Origin: Myxococcales bacterium
GTDB taxonomy: Bacteria > Myxococcota_C > UBA6777
Reading direction: 5' to 3'
Assembly (NCBI GenBank): GCA_020632975.1
Contig: JACKEL010000006.1
Location: 124,001-188,000 of the forward strand
DNA length: 64,000 nucleotides
The position numbers and the translations under genes were made by a program. Shown here piece by piece: positions 37,061 through 45,967 of this stretch (the first letter of the stretch is position 1; the number at the start of each line of letters is the position of its first letter). The notes below the pieces were generated by a model. That model was given only the letters and a program-made list of their open reading frames with translations, did not search any database and was not told the origin of the DNA.

Positions 37061-38872
37061 ATGTCCGAACTTCGGGAACGTAAAGATGTCCCACGCGAAG
37101 ACCAGTGGAACCTAGATCCCCTCTATGCATCGCTTGAAGCTTGGGAAGCGGACTTCCAAAAAGCGAGCAAGTTCCCAAGCGAAGTCGCCCAGTGGAAGGG
37201 CCAGTTGGCAACAGACGAACAAACCCTGAGCCAAGCGCTGCGTGCGATGTTTGACAGTTACCGCGCAGTCGAAAAGCTCTATGTCTTTGCTCACTTGCGA
37301 AACGACGAAGACCTCTCCAACAGCCAGATGCAAGACATCTACGAACGAGCGCGCGCACTGTACCACCAACTTTCGACGGCTGTTGCTTACGTCGCTCCCG
37401 AACTCTTGGGGATGAACACGGAGCAGCTTCAAAGCTGGATCGAACACCCTGACCTCGCACCTTACAAGGTCTATCTAGGCGATCTGTTGCGACGCAAGCC
37501 TCACACACTCTCCCAAGCTGAAGAACGCCTGCTTGCGATGGCAGACGAGCCTTTGTCTGCGACCGAAAAAGTCTTCAGCATGTTAAACAATATCGAGATC
37601 CCCGAGCGACTTCCAAAAGTCCCGAACGAAGAGGGAAAAGAAGCCAAGCTTACGCATGGCACCTACTATCAACTTCTCCAATCGACAGACCAAGAAGTCC
37701 GTAGGAAGGCCTTTTCTGCATACTATGAGACCTTCAAAGGCAGCCGCAACACCATGGCTGCGGCACTTGATGGCAAAGTCAAAGCGGGCGTCTTCAAGGC
37801 CAAGGCTCGTAACCACAGTTCTGCCCGAGCTGCCGCCCTCTTCCCAGATAACGTACCCACCGAAGTGTACGACAACTTGATCCAAGTGATTCACGATCGC
37901 TTTGATGACTTTTACCGCTATATGGAACTGCGCAAGCGCGTCATGGGCCTCGACAAGATGCATCTCTACGATACATCCGTCTCTTTGGTCGCGGACTTTG
38001 ATGTCAAATACGAGTGGCGACAAGCAGAAGAGTTGGTCCTCGACTCGCTCAAACCCCTCGGAGACGACTACCTCAAACGCGCTCACGAAGGCTTCAAACA
38101 AGGCTGGTTTGATCGATACGAAAACAAAGGAAAGCGCTCGGGTGCCTATTCTTCGGGATGTTACGACTCTCCGCCTTACATCTTGCACAACTTCAATGGA
38201 ACGCTTCACTCGGTCTTTACGCTAGCACACGAGCTTGGGCACTCAATGCACACGCTGCTCTCCAACACCACGCAGCCTTATCAGACCGCTGAGTACAAGA
38301 TCTTCGTTGCAGAAGTCGCATCAACCACCAACGAAGCTTTGTTGATGCACGCGATGTTGCAACAAAACAAAGACCCCAAGTTTCGGGCTTATCTGCTCAA
38401 CCAATACCTCAACGACTTCCGCTCAACGATGTTCCGTCAGACGATGTTTGGAGAGTTCGAGCGAGATATCTACGCCGCAGTTGAAAAAGGCGAAGCTGCC
38501 CTAACAGCCGACAGTTTGGACCAGCGTTATTATGCGCTGGTCAAACAGTACTTTGGCAACTCCGTAGCTTGGGAAGCAGAAGACGAGATGATCGCTTGGG
38601 AGTGGTCGCGTATCCCGCACTTTTACTACAACTTCTATGTGTACAAATACGCCACAGGGATGGCCGCAGCGACAGCGCTCAGCCAACAGATCATCAACGA
38701 AGGCGCCCCCGCAGTCGAGCGTTACCTCAACTTCCTGCAATCGGGGGGGTCCAAGCACCCACTCGACTTGCTCAAAGGGGCAGGCGTGGACCTCACAACC
38801 CCCGCTCCTATCGAGTCTGCGCTTGATACTTTCCGCACACTCCTCGATGAGCTCGAAGGTTTGTTGGGATGA
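37061..38872 (+). CDS. pepF: Oligoendopeptidase F
   Basis: A protein of 603 residues, M3 family zinc metallopeptidase that degrades peptides in the cytoplasm. The zinc motif HELGH is at residues 390-394, with the third ligand Glu in the downstream FVAEVASTTNEALLM. Other family strings are SGAYSSGCYDSPPYILHNF and ATGMAAATALSQQI. I chose the ATG at 37061 because GGAG precedes it by six nucleotides and the usual N-terminus (RKDVPREDQWNLDPLY) follows. The stop overlaps the thiL start by 4 bp. Confidence 0.95.
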   Translation: MSELRERKDVPREDQWNLDPLYASLEAWEADFQKASKFPSEVAQWKGQLATDEQTLSQALRAMFDSYRAVEKLYVFAHLRNDEDLSNSQMQDIYERARALYHQLSTAVAYVAPELLGMNTEQLQSWIEHPDLAPYKVYLGDLLRRKPHTLSQAEERLLAMADEPLSATEKVFSMLNNIEIPERLPKVPNEEGKEAKLTHGTYYQLLQSTDQEVRRKAFSAYYETFKGSRNTMAAALDGKVKAGVFKAKARNHSSARAAALFPDNVPTEVYDNLIQVIHDRFDDFYRYMELRKRVMGLDKMHLYDTSVSLVADFDVKYEWRQAEELVLDSLKPLGDDYLKRAHEGFKQGWFDRYENKGKRSGAYSSGCYDSPPYILHNFNGTLHSVFTLAHELGHSMHTLLSNTTQPYQTAEYKIFVAEVASTTNEALLMHAMLQQNKDPKFRAYLLNQYLNDFRSTMFRQTMFGEFERDIYAAVEKGEAALTADSLDQRYYALVKQYFGNSVAWEAEDEMIAWEWSRIPHFYYNFYVYKYATGMAAATALSQQIINEGAPAVERYLNFLQSGGSKHPLDLLKGAGVDLTTPAPIESALDTFRTLLDELEGLLG

Positions 38873-39903
38873 CGTCACTCAAAGAGGTCGGAGAGTTCGG
38901 CCTAATCGAACGCTTGCAACGTATCTGCGAAAGCAGCCATCCCAAGCCCGAAGAGATCGCCCTTGGGATCGGGGACGACGCAGCGATCTGGCGACCTCGT
39001 GAGGGACACGAGATCGTGATGACCTGCGATACACAAGTCGCGGAACGTCACTTTCTCTCGGCATTTTTGCAAGAAGAGCGCTGGGCGACACTGCTTGGAG
39101 AACGCTGCGCAACCGTAAACATCAGCGATATCGCAGCGATGGGTGCACAGCCCAAAGTGGCACTTGTCAGCTTGGGGCTTCCTTCGACAGTCCCTGTAGA
39201 GATCATCGAAGCCCTATATCGCGGGATGGCGGCCACCTTTGGACGTGTGGATACGCACATCAGCGGCGGCAATGTCACCCAGACCGCAGGCCCGCTCTTT
39301 GTGGACATCACCTTGCTCGGCGATATCAAACGCGGCCATTCGATTCAACGAAGTGGCGCCCAAGTTGGCGATATCATCGGCGTTATCGGGGACATCGGGG
39401 CTTCTGCGGCAGGGCTATCGATGCTTCTTGCACGAGAAGAGGCCGCTTGGAACGCGCTTGCACTCGCTGAACTTGACCCACTTGAGCAAGCCTACATCCG
39501 CCCAACAGCATATCTTCAGGCAGGGCAAGATCTCGTCGGGACCGCCCACGCCATGATCGATATAAGTGACGGACTCTTGTCGGATCTAGGCCATATCCTC
39601 CGTGCATCGGGGATGGGAGCGCGCCTCTACGAAGATCGTCTGCCTTCAGGTCATGCGCTGCGTCGCTGGGCCACCCACCAAGGCATCTCATTGATCGACG
39701 CGCTCTTTGCTCCAAGCGACGACTACTGCTTGCTTTTTTGTATCTCTCCCCAAGACAAGCCAGCGGTCCAAGCGCGCATGCAACAACAGGATCTCACGAT
39801 CCATTGGATCGGTGAGATCCGCGATCCAAGCGAAGGCTTCTTGTTGGAACGAACAGATACAAGTATCCAAGCGCTTCAAGCCAAAGGCTGGCAACACTTT
39901 TAA
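38869..39903 (+). CDS. thiL: Thiamine-monophosphate kinase
   Basis: A protein of 344 residues. ThiL phosphorylates thiamine monophosphate to thiamine diphosphate, the active cofactor. Conserved strings include GIGDDAAIW (magnesium/nucleotide Asp residues), DTQVAERHF, NISDIAAMGAQPKVALVSLGLP, ISGGNVTQ, IDISDGLLSDL and APSDDYCLLF. The ATG overlaps the pepF stop (ATGA), so the two are co-translated. It is followed 17 bp later by the CMD-family gene of the arsS pair. Confidence 0.95.
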   Translation: MTSLKEVGEFGLIERLQRICESSHPKPEEIALGIGDDAAIWRPREGHEIVMTCDTQVAERHFLSAFLQEERWATLLGERCATVNISDIAAMGAQPKVALVSLGLPSTVPVEIIEALYRGMAATFGRVDTHISGGNVTQTAGPLFVDITLLGDIKRGHSIQRSGAQVGDIIGVIGDIGASAAGLSMLLAREEAAWNALALAELDPLEQAYIRPTAYLQAGQDLVGTAHAMIDISDGLLSDLGHILRASGMGARLYEDRLPSGHALRRWATHQGISLIDALFAPSDDYCLLFCISPQDKPAVQARMQQQDLTIHWIGEIRDPSEGFLLERTDTSIQALQAKGWQHF

Positions 39904-39920
39904 CTGAGCGGAGAAAATGA

Positions 39921-40256
39921 ATGAGTGAGACGTATTACAAACCTGAGCACCTTCCGCGCTTTGGACAGATCAGCGAGGGGAATGACAAGCTCGCAGCCAA
40001 GTTCTTCGAATACTATGGCGAAGTCTTTGCGGATGGCGCGCTGTCTTCGCGCGAAAAGTCTTTGATCGCCCTCGCGGTTGCGCACGCGATCCAGTGTCCC
40101 TACTGCATCGACGCCTACAGCCAAGAGTCGCTGAAACAAGGCTCGGATCTCGAACAGATGACCGAGGCTGTCCACGTCGCGACTGCGATCCGCGGTGGGG
40201 CCTCCCTGATTCACGGGCTTCAGATGTTGGATCACGTGAAAAAGTCTTCGATGTGA
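39921..40256 (+). CDS. Carboxymuconolactone decarboxylase family (AhpD-like), arsenosugar-cluster type
   Basis: A protein of 111 residues with the AhpD/CMD fold. The redox pair CPYC (QCPYCIDAYSQ) and a nearby His belong to the alkylhydroperoxidase-type active site. A family member of this size sits beside arsS in arsenosugar biosynthesis loci and is annotated there as an associated peroxidase-like protein; the position directly before an arsS gene (34-bp gap) strongly suggests this subtype. The biochemical role is not established. It probably forms a small oligomer in the cytoplasm. Confidence 0.85.
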   Translation: MSETYYKPEHLPRFGQISEGNDKLAAKFFEYYGEVFADGALSSREKSLIALAVAHAIQCPYCIDAYSQESLKQGSDLEQMTEAVHVATAIRGGASLIHGLQMLDHVKKSSM

Positions 40257-40290
40257 TACAGGTTTCTTCTCTCCATCCTTAGGAAACAAG

Positions 40291-41454
40291 ATGTCGATCC
40301 TTGAACGCTTTGGTGTCCATAGAACCCCTGAAACCAAGACCAAGCCACCCGTCACGACGCCCTCTACACAAGACACATCCTCTCGTGGTGGTAAGTTGGA
40401 GAGCCTTGCACGTCGTTCTTCCCCGCTGGCTTCGCCTGCCAAGCAACTGGAGCGCCTTGCGGAGCTCTCTCTTGAGGGACTGCCTTTTGATGGGGACTTT
40501 GACAAAGCTGTCGCCCAAGCAGGCCATACCCCCCTTCTTCCCGCCAAGTTGGAGATCTTTCAAATCAACATTGGGAAGCTCTGCAACATGACCTGCCGCC
40601 ACTGTCACGTGGATGCTGGCCCTGATCGCGTCAAAGAAAATATGGATCGCGAGATGATCGACGCTTGCCTTGAGGCACTGCGCAAAACAGACGCGCACAC
40701 CGTCGATATCACGGGTGGAGCACCCGAGTTAAATCCTCACTTTCGCTATCTTGTCGATGAGTGCGTCAAGATGGGTAAGCACGTCATCGATCGTTGCAAC
40801 CTCACCATCCTCCAAACAGAGCGTTGCGCAGATCTCCCTGTCTGGCTGGCAGAACGCGGTGTCGAGATCGTCTGTTCACTGCCTCACTACCGCAAACGCA
40901 ACACAGATGCACAACGCGGCGAAGGCACATACACCCGATCCCTAGAGGCTTTGCGCAAGCTCAACGACGCAGGCTACGGACAGGGCGACCCCAAACGCAT
41001 CTTGACCATGATGGTGAACCCTGTAGGGGCCTATATCTCAGGCAACCAAGCCGCGATGGAACGCGAGTGGAAAGAAGCCTTACGACGCAACCACGACCTG
41101 TCTTTCGACCGTTTGATCGCACTCACAAATATGCCGATCTCCCGCTATTTGGAGTGGCTAGAGGAACGCGGCCAACTTTACGAATACATGGAGACGTTGA
41201 TCCGCGCCTTTAATCCGGGCACTGTGGCGGGTGTGATGTGCCGCAATACGATCTCGATTGGGTGGGATGGTCAACTTTACGATTGCGACTTTAACCAGAT
41301 GCTTGCGCTTCCTTGTGAAGTGCCTGATGGATCGGCGATGGACATCCGCAACTTTGACCCCCAAAGCCTACAACAACGCAGGATCGTGACCCATCGCCAC
41401 TGCTTTGGCTGCACTGCGGGTGCAGGAAGTTCTTGCGGAGGCGCACTCGAATAA
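40291..41454 (+). CDS. arsS: Radical SAM protein ArsS (arsenosugar biosynthesis)
   Basis: A protein of 387 residues. The [4Fe-4S] SAM site CNMTCRHC gives C98-x3-C102-x2-C105. Further ArsS hallmarks follow: DITGGAPELNPHF, VIDRCNLTIL, CSLPHYRKRNTDAQRG, TNMPISRYL, YDCDFNQML and the C-terminal GCTAGAGSSCGG Cys-rich end. ArsS makes the deoxyadenosyl-arsenic bond of arsenosugars from a methylated arsenical. The methyltransferase ArsM, expected as partner, is not in the window. An N-terminal extension of about 50 residues rich in Pro/Ser/Thr is present. AGGA precedes the ATG. Confidence 0.9.
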   Translation: MSILERFGVHRTPETKTKPPVTTPSTQDTSSRGGKLESLARRSSPLASPAKQLERLAELSLEGLPFDGDFDKAVAQAGHTPLLPAKLEIFQINIGKLCNMTCRHCHVDAGPDRVKENMDREMIDACLEALRKTDAHTVDITGGAPELNPHFRYLVDECVKMGKHVIDRCNLTILQTERCADLPVWLAERGVEIVCSLPHYRKRNTDAQRGEGTYTRSLEALRKLNDAGYGQGDPKRILTMMVNPVGAYISGNQAAMEREWKEALRRNHDLSFDRLIALTNMPISRYLEWLEERGQLYEYMETLIRAFNPGTVAGVMCRNTISIGWDGQLYDCDFNQMLALPCEVPDGSAMDIRNFDPQSLQQRRIVTHRHCFGCTAGAGSSCGGALE

Positions 41455-41543
41455 GGTATCCAACAACACGCAAGATCAAAGTACAGCGCAAAGAGCCTTC
41501 TCAAGCCACCAAAGACCTCTCTCCATAAAGCGAAAACACTCCC

Positions 41544-44183
41544 ATGTTCGACCTTTACAAACACCCTTATCGCGACGCCCTGCTTCGTTGGCACCGTGCC
41601 CATCTGCTTGTCGCAGGAGAAGCAGAAGCCCTCTCGATTACGCCAAATGACGGGGATCTACGCATCGTCTTGCTCCTTCCCGTCCGTGAAGAAACCACTT
41701 ACCAAGATCTCCAGAGCTGGTGGTTGTATCAGCTGTTGAATGCACAAGAAGGCGTCCAAGTCGAACGCGCCATCGCGCTTCCAAAGCCCGATGCATCCGA
41801 ACTGGCAGAACAAGGCGAGCCTTTACGCAGTATGGAGAGCGCAACGCCCCTTGCTTCCTTTGATATCGCATTTGTGCTGCTCGATCAGACCCATGATATC
41901 TTCCATATGATGCGAGTGTTGGAACAAGCGCAGATCCCACGAGATGCACAAGAACGCGCCCAAGCCGCCCCCAAAAGCTTCCCAAAACTCTACGGGCTCG
42001 GTCGTTTGGCACCGCAAGCCCAGCAACTCTCTGTTTGGTTGGATGACTTTCTTTTGGGTGATCTGTGGTCCTCACTGGCCTTGCATCTCCCTGTTTGGAA
42101 ACACCAAAAGGCCCAAGGTCTCCCCCTTCAAGTCGAAGCCCAAGACCTCCCTCCCTCGCAGACATGGCCTTCACAGCTCATGCCCTCTGCTCTCTCTGCC
42201 CTCACCGAAGAGAAACGCTCGTTGTTGTGGGCTTTTGGGCAGTGGCATATCCAAGGCTGTCCCTTTTGTCGCGATGCCCTCCTCCAAAAGACAGGTGCCA
42301 CCGTCCTTTCTGAGATGTTCCAAGGTCTGATCGACACCTTTCAGCCAGGCCCACAAACGCCCGCTTGGGAACGTTGGGAGATGTGGCTTCAACGAGCCCA
42401 CCAAGATGCAGAGAAGGAAAAGACCCGTTCTTTCGGGGGAACACCGCCCAAAAGAACGCGCAAGCCCCAAGCCTCTAAAGTCCCTCCACCAACGAGCGAG
42501 GCACCTGAGACCCAAGCCCTTATAGACAACGGTACGACAGACAACGGTACGACAGACAACGGTGCGACAGACAACGAGCCTTCGACTTTGCCCAAGACAA
42601 GGGAAGAACAAGACATCCTTGCGATCCGCTCTTTGGGTTTGGACCGTTGGATGGATCGGATGCTGTATCGCCAAGGTGAGTGGGCTTTGTGCATGGCCTT
42701 GGCCTCTTATCCCCGTGGCTTGGGGGGCTCTCAACAAGAAGCCGAAGCCGCTTGGTACAACGACGATATCAGTATCTTGCCTTGGATGTGGCGACGCCGT
42801 TTGACCCAACGACAAACCCGCATCCCCATCGACATCCTGCTAGGAACCCCAAACGATAGCGCAAGAGAAAGTCTCGCTTGGTCCAGACTGGCCCGCAAAG
42901 CCAAACAAATCAGCCAAGTCTATCAAAAAGGTAGCCGTGTCAAACTCTTCCTCCATCCGCGACTTCCGCTCCCTCAAACGGAAGCCTCCGCATCTCCAAG
43001 CCTATCCCACGAAGCATGGAAGCGCGAGATCGAAGTCCTCGGACACTTCGCGGAGGTGTGGGACTTTCGCATCAAAGCCCCCCACGCTTGGCAACGCACC
43101 TTCGCCACGATATCTTGGCGCGAGGTAAAGGGTTTTCCACAACTCGCAGAGATGCTTTATCAAAAAGAGATCGATCGCCTCGAAGAAACCGAAGAAGCCG
43201 AGGCCCTTTGGCAAGAGATCGTACAAGCTTGGTCCGCCAAACAAGGCCAAGACATCGAGACGTTGCTTGCTCAAACCTCGATGGCATCGTCTCCTAGCAC
43301 ATCACAAGCCTTGCCCACAGACTCACACTGCCAAGCTTGTGCAACGCCACATACGGTCCTTCAACAAACCTTGCAAGTCATGGAAGCTCATACAACGGAC
43401 TTTTTGCAAGGTATCGTCCCCGCCCAAGAGACGATCGCCATCCCGCAAAATCCCAATCAGAACAGATGTCGCTTGCACTTTGCGCGGACAGGCTACGCGA
43501 CCCTTATGACGCAAAAAGACTTTTTGCCGATGTTGCACGCCAACTTCCGTCGCAGTGGTTTGCCTTTTATGCGCGAAGGTAGCGATACGATCGTGTCTCG
43601 CTTTGCCCCCGATCTTCCGCTAGGAACGTCGTCAGTTGCTGAGTATGTCGATCTTTCGTTTGTGCGTATGCCCGACCTCAGTCAAGTTTTAGAAAGACTC
43701 CAAGAACACGCGATCCAAGGACTGACCTTTCTCGCGATCGCGCCCTTGCATGCGCGACTTTTGGGCATCAGCAAGATCATCTCTGCATGGGAATACTTTT
43801 GTCCTTTCCCACAAGGAACGAACAAAGAGGCACTTTGCGAAAAGATAGAAGCCCTTTTGGATCAGCCTTTTTCCTTTTCTCGCAAAGATCAAACCTACCC
43901 TGTCGATCTGCGTAAGATCGTTTCTTCTTGGAAGATCCGCGAAGGACGCACGCTGCTTCCCTCTTCATGGGATGCTTGGCAAGGCGAAGGTCTCTCCTTG
44001 ATCGTTCGAGATTTTTCAGGCAAAAGCCCACGCCCGATTGAGATATTTTCTTATCTTTTTGGTGAGTCGATCCCGTCGTGGAAGATGGTGCGGATCGAGA
44101 GTGGCCGCCTTCATGAAGGAGAGCTTTTTTCCCCGATGCAAGACGCGGATCAAATCTTTGAGACAAAAAGACGCAATCTCTAG
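41544..44183 (+). CDS. Degenerate radical SAM / DUF2344 fusion protein
   Basis: A protein of 879 residues. The N-terminal 180 residues match by eye the region before the SAM core in the uncharacterised B12-type radical SAM family TIGR03960 (ERAIALPKPDASEL, EPLRSMESATPLASFDIAF, FLLGD). At the place of the CxxxCxxC cluster the text reads H235-I-Q-G-C239-P-F-C242, so the first Cys is replaced by His. A low-complexity stretch (about 293-350) with (TDNGT)-type tandem repeats replaces part of the core. Remnants of the core end remain (IPIDILLGTPNDSARESL, HPRLPLPQT). Residues about 640-860 form a DUF2344/TIGR03936 domain (LHFARTGYATLMTQKDFLPM, FRRSGLPFMREGS). Lies 89 bp after arsS. A radical-SAM activity is unlikely. 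Confidence 0.72.
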   Translation: MFDLYKHPYRDALLRWHRAHLLVAGEAEALSITPNDGDLRIVLLLPVREETTYQDLQSWWLYQLLNAQEGVQVERAIALPKPDASELAEQGEPLRSMESATPLASFDIAFVLLDQTHDIFHMMRVLEQAQIPRDAQERAQAAPKSFPKLYGLGRLAPQAQQLSVWLDDFLLGDLWSSLALHLPVWKHQKAQGLPLQVEAQDLPPSQTWPSQLMPSALSALTEEKRSLLWAFGQWHIQGCPFCRDALLQKTGATVLSEMFQGLIDTFQPGPQTPAWERWEMWLQRAHQDAEKEKTRSFGGTPPKRTRKPQASKVPPPTSEAPETQALIDNGTTDNGTTDNGATDNEPSTLPKTREEQDILAIRSLGLDRWMDRMLYRQGEWALCMALASYPRGLGGSQQEAEAAWYNDDISILPWMWRRRLTQRQTRIPIDILLGTPNDSARESLAWSRLARKAKQISQVYQKGSRVKLFLHPRLPLPQTEASASPSLSHEAWKREIEVLGHFAEVWDFRIKAPHAWQRTFATISWREVKGFPQLAEMLYQKEIDRLEETEEAEALWQEIVQAWSAKQGQDIETLLAQTSMASSPSTSQALPTDSHCQACATPHTVLQQTLQVMEAHTTDFLQGIVPAQETIAIPQNPNQNRCRLHFARTGYATLMTQKDFLPMLHANFRRSGLPFMREGSDTIVSRFAPDLPLGTSSVAEYVDLSFVRMPDLSQVLERLQEHAIQGLTFLAIAPLHARLLGISKIISAWEYFCPFPQGTNKEALCEKIEALLDQPFSFSRKDQTYPVDLRKIVSSWKIREGRTLLPSSWDAWQGEGLSLIVRDFSGKSPRPIEIFSYLFGESIPSWKMVRIESGRLHEGELFSPMQDADQIFETKRRNL
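42525..42576 (+). repeat. 15-bp tandem repeat inside the pseudo-radical-SAM gene
   Basis: Three nearly identical 15-bp units (42525-42539, 42540-42554, 42555-42569) and a partial fourth encode DNGTT, DNGTT, DNGAT and DN. One base differs in the third copy. Being a multiple of three, changes in copy number would keep the frame. It sits in a linker-like, low-complexity region. Confidence 0.9.
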
Positions 44184-44357
44184 GAACTTGAGACCGATAC
44201 ATAAAAGAGTGTGTCTTTAGAAGGACATAAGACAAAAGTGGGAAAGAAATTTTCTCTTCTGCGTCAAGAACAGGAAGACCCACAAGCACATCCAACGCAA
44301 ACGTTTCTTCACACACAGCACACACAAAAGAAACATAAGCGAAACGCGGCAACCTTA

Positions 44358-44407
44358 TAAAGCGTAGAGAGACAACTCGAAATAAAGTGTAGAGAGACAA
44401 CTCGAAA
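44358..44407 (+). repeat. Tandem pair of a 25-bp direct repeat next to the IscB element
   Basis: Two abutting 25-bp copies (44358-44382 and 44383-44407) differ at one position. They lie in the noncoding stretch between the DUF2344 fusion gene and the left end of the IscB element, about 50 bp before that end. Function unknown; they could be a trace of replication slippage or part of a larger repeat family. Confidence 0.9.
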
Positions 44408-44458
44408 CGACACCCATCAACCCCAACGCGATGGGAAGGGACAAATCGTCAACGACCC

Positions 44459-44728
44459 ACCCCTAAAGGGGCGGGCTTGCTTGGGTAAGCCCACGTTGAC
44501 CAGACGACGAACAGAGGAAGTGACGAAAGTCAAAGTGGTTCGTCAACGATAGACAGCATGGAGACACCCTCGGATGCCGCCTCAGTCCGAGGCTCTGTCG
44601 TGGCTCTGTAAACATCTGCTTGGGTCTGCGGAAGTCAACCACAATGCGAAGGCTGTCTATCCCGTCGAGAGGATGTCGGATTCTGTACTGGCCTCAACAG
44701 TACAGATACGCACCACCTGAAAAGGAAA
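44459..44728 (+). ncRNA. IscB-associated omegaRNA (HEARO RNA)
   Basis: A structured region immediately upstream of iscB. A long-range pair GATAGACAGC (44548-44557) with GCTGTCTATC (44652-44661) closes a multibranch region that contains a CCTCGGA/TCCGAGG hairpin (44568-44574, 44586-44592). Outside it are GACGAAC/GTTCGTC (44506-44512, 44538-44544) and a perfect 9-bp hairpin TCTGTACTG/CAGTACAGA (44682-44690, 44698-44706) before the iscB start. The position matches the HEARO motif, now known as the IscB guide RNA scaffold. The guide would be taken from the flanking bases just 5' of the left end. Boundaries are approximate. Confidence 0.82.
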
Positions 44729-44734
44729 AACGTC

Positions 44735-45967
44735 ATGTTCGTTTTTGTTCAAAACCAACACGGACTTCCCCTGATGCCTTGTTCTCCTGCCAAGGCTCGC
44801 CGTCTGCTCGATGCTGGAAAAGCCAAGGTGCTCCGAAGAACCCCCTTTACAATCAAACTATTGTATGGCTGTTCAGGATACAAACAACCTGTGGTTGCGG
44901 GCATGGATACGGGAAGCAAAACCCTTGGATGCGCGGCGGTCGCCAACGGCCAAGTCGTTTATCAGTCGGAGGTCACACTCCGAACGGATGTGTCCAAAAA
45001 GATGCAGCAAAGGGCGATGTATCGGCGGAATCGGCGAGGGCGCAAAACCCGCTATCGCAAGGCCCGCTGGCGCAATCGCGCATCCATGCGAAAAGACGGA
45101 AGGCTGGCACCTTCGCTCACCTCCAAGATCGAGAGCCACTTGCGCGAGAAAAAGCAGGTGGAGTCGATACTTCCCGTCACGTTGTGGAAAGTCGAGACCG
45201 CCAGTTTCGACACGCACAAACTCACGAACCCCGACGTGTCGTCTTTGGCCTATCAGGAAGGCGCTCAAAAGGGCTTTTACAACGTGAAAGCCTATGTACT
45301 CGACCGAGACGGGTACCGTTGCCAATCAAGGCAAAAAGTCGAACACGACAAGGTGTTGCAAGTCCATCACAAGGTGTTTCGCTCGCAGGGTGGGACAGAG
45401 ACGCCCGACAATCTGGTCACGTTGTGTCGAAGATGTCACGAAGACTTGCACGCTGGAATGTTTGCGCTCAAAGCGAGAAAAAGCAAAACGAAACAGGCGA
45501 CGGAAGTGGGTATCGTGAAAGCGCAGTTGAAGAAACGCTGGGAGTTTGAAGAGACGTATGGCTACGAAACGAAGTGGAAGCGAGAACAGTGTTTGGGCTT
45601 GGCAAAGAGTCACGCCAACGATGCGGTGGCGATTTGCTGCGAGGACGGGGAAAGGGCGAGGCTGAGCGATGTGTTGTACTTGAAGCGGCATGTAGCGGCA
45701 GGGGACTACCAACAAAGCAAAGGGGCACGCTCCGAAAAACGCATCCCGACAGGAAAGCTGTTTGGGTTACGCAAACACGACTTGGTGAGAACAGAAAAAG
45801 GCACAGGCTTTGTGAAAGGCAAGCGCAGCACAGGCTTTTTCGCACTGGAAAGCATCGAGGGCGAAACGCTCACGGCTTCCGTCAACGTGAAGAAGGGCAC
45901 CACACGGCTGACCGCACGAAGCACCACCCTCATACAAAGAAAGGACGGCGCTTCCTCCCCCCTCTAA
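44735..45967 (+). CDS. iscB: IscB, RNA-guided HNH/RuvC-like nuclease
   Basis: A protein of 410 residues. IscB is the transposon-encoded relative of Cas9 that uses an omegaRNA to cut DNA. Order of parts: PLMP domain (PLMP, residues 12-15), RuvC-I GMDTGSKTLG (D58), Arg-rich bridge helix about 92-113, RuvC-II WKVETASFDTHK (E154), HNH domain about 186-240 with H211/H212 and NLVTLCRRCHEDLH, and RuvC-III KSHANDAVAI (H293, D296). All catalytic positions seem kept. In the HNH, one expected Cys is absent: the string is RCQSRQ where relatives usually have a C-x-x-C pair. AAGGA precedes the ATG. It replaces no host function and is part of the mobile element. Confidence 0.95.
   Translation: MFVFVQNQHGLPLMPCSPAKARRLLDAGKAKVLRRTPFTIKLLYGCSGYKQPVVAGMDTGSKTLGCAAVANGQVVYQSEVTLRTDVSKKMQQRAMYRRNRRGRKTRYRKARWRNRASMRKDGRLAPSLTSKIESHLREKKQVESILPVTLWKVETASFDTHKLTNPDVSSLAYQEGAQKGFYNVKAYVLDRDGYRCQSRQKVEHDKVLQVHHKVFRSQGGTETPDNLVTLCRRCHEDLHAGMFALKARKSKTKQATEVGIVKAQLKKRWEFEETYGYETKWKREQCLGLAKSHANDAVAICCEDGERARLSDVLYLKRHVAAGDYQQSKGARSEKRIPTGKLFGLRKHDLVRTEKGTGFVKGKRSTGFFALESIEGETLTASVNVKKGTTRLTARSTTLIQRKDGASSPL

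Noticed and set aside
44358..44407. CRISPR array.
   Set aside because: Only two abutting copies without spacers, and no cas genes in the window.
44184..44454. Possible small genes or tRNA in the stretch between the fusion gene and the IscB element.
   Set aside because: No frame with ribosome site and no cloverleaf; only the 25-bp tandem repeats were noteworthy.
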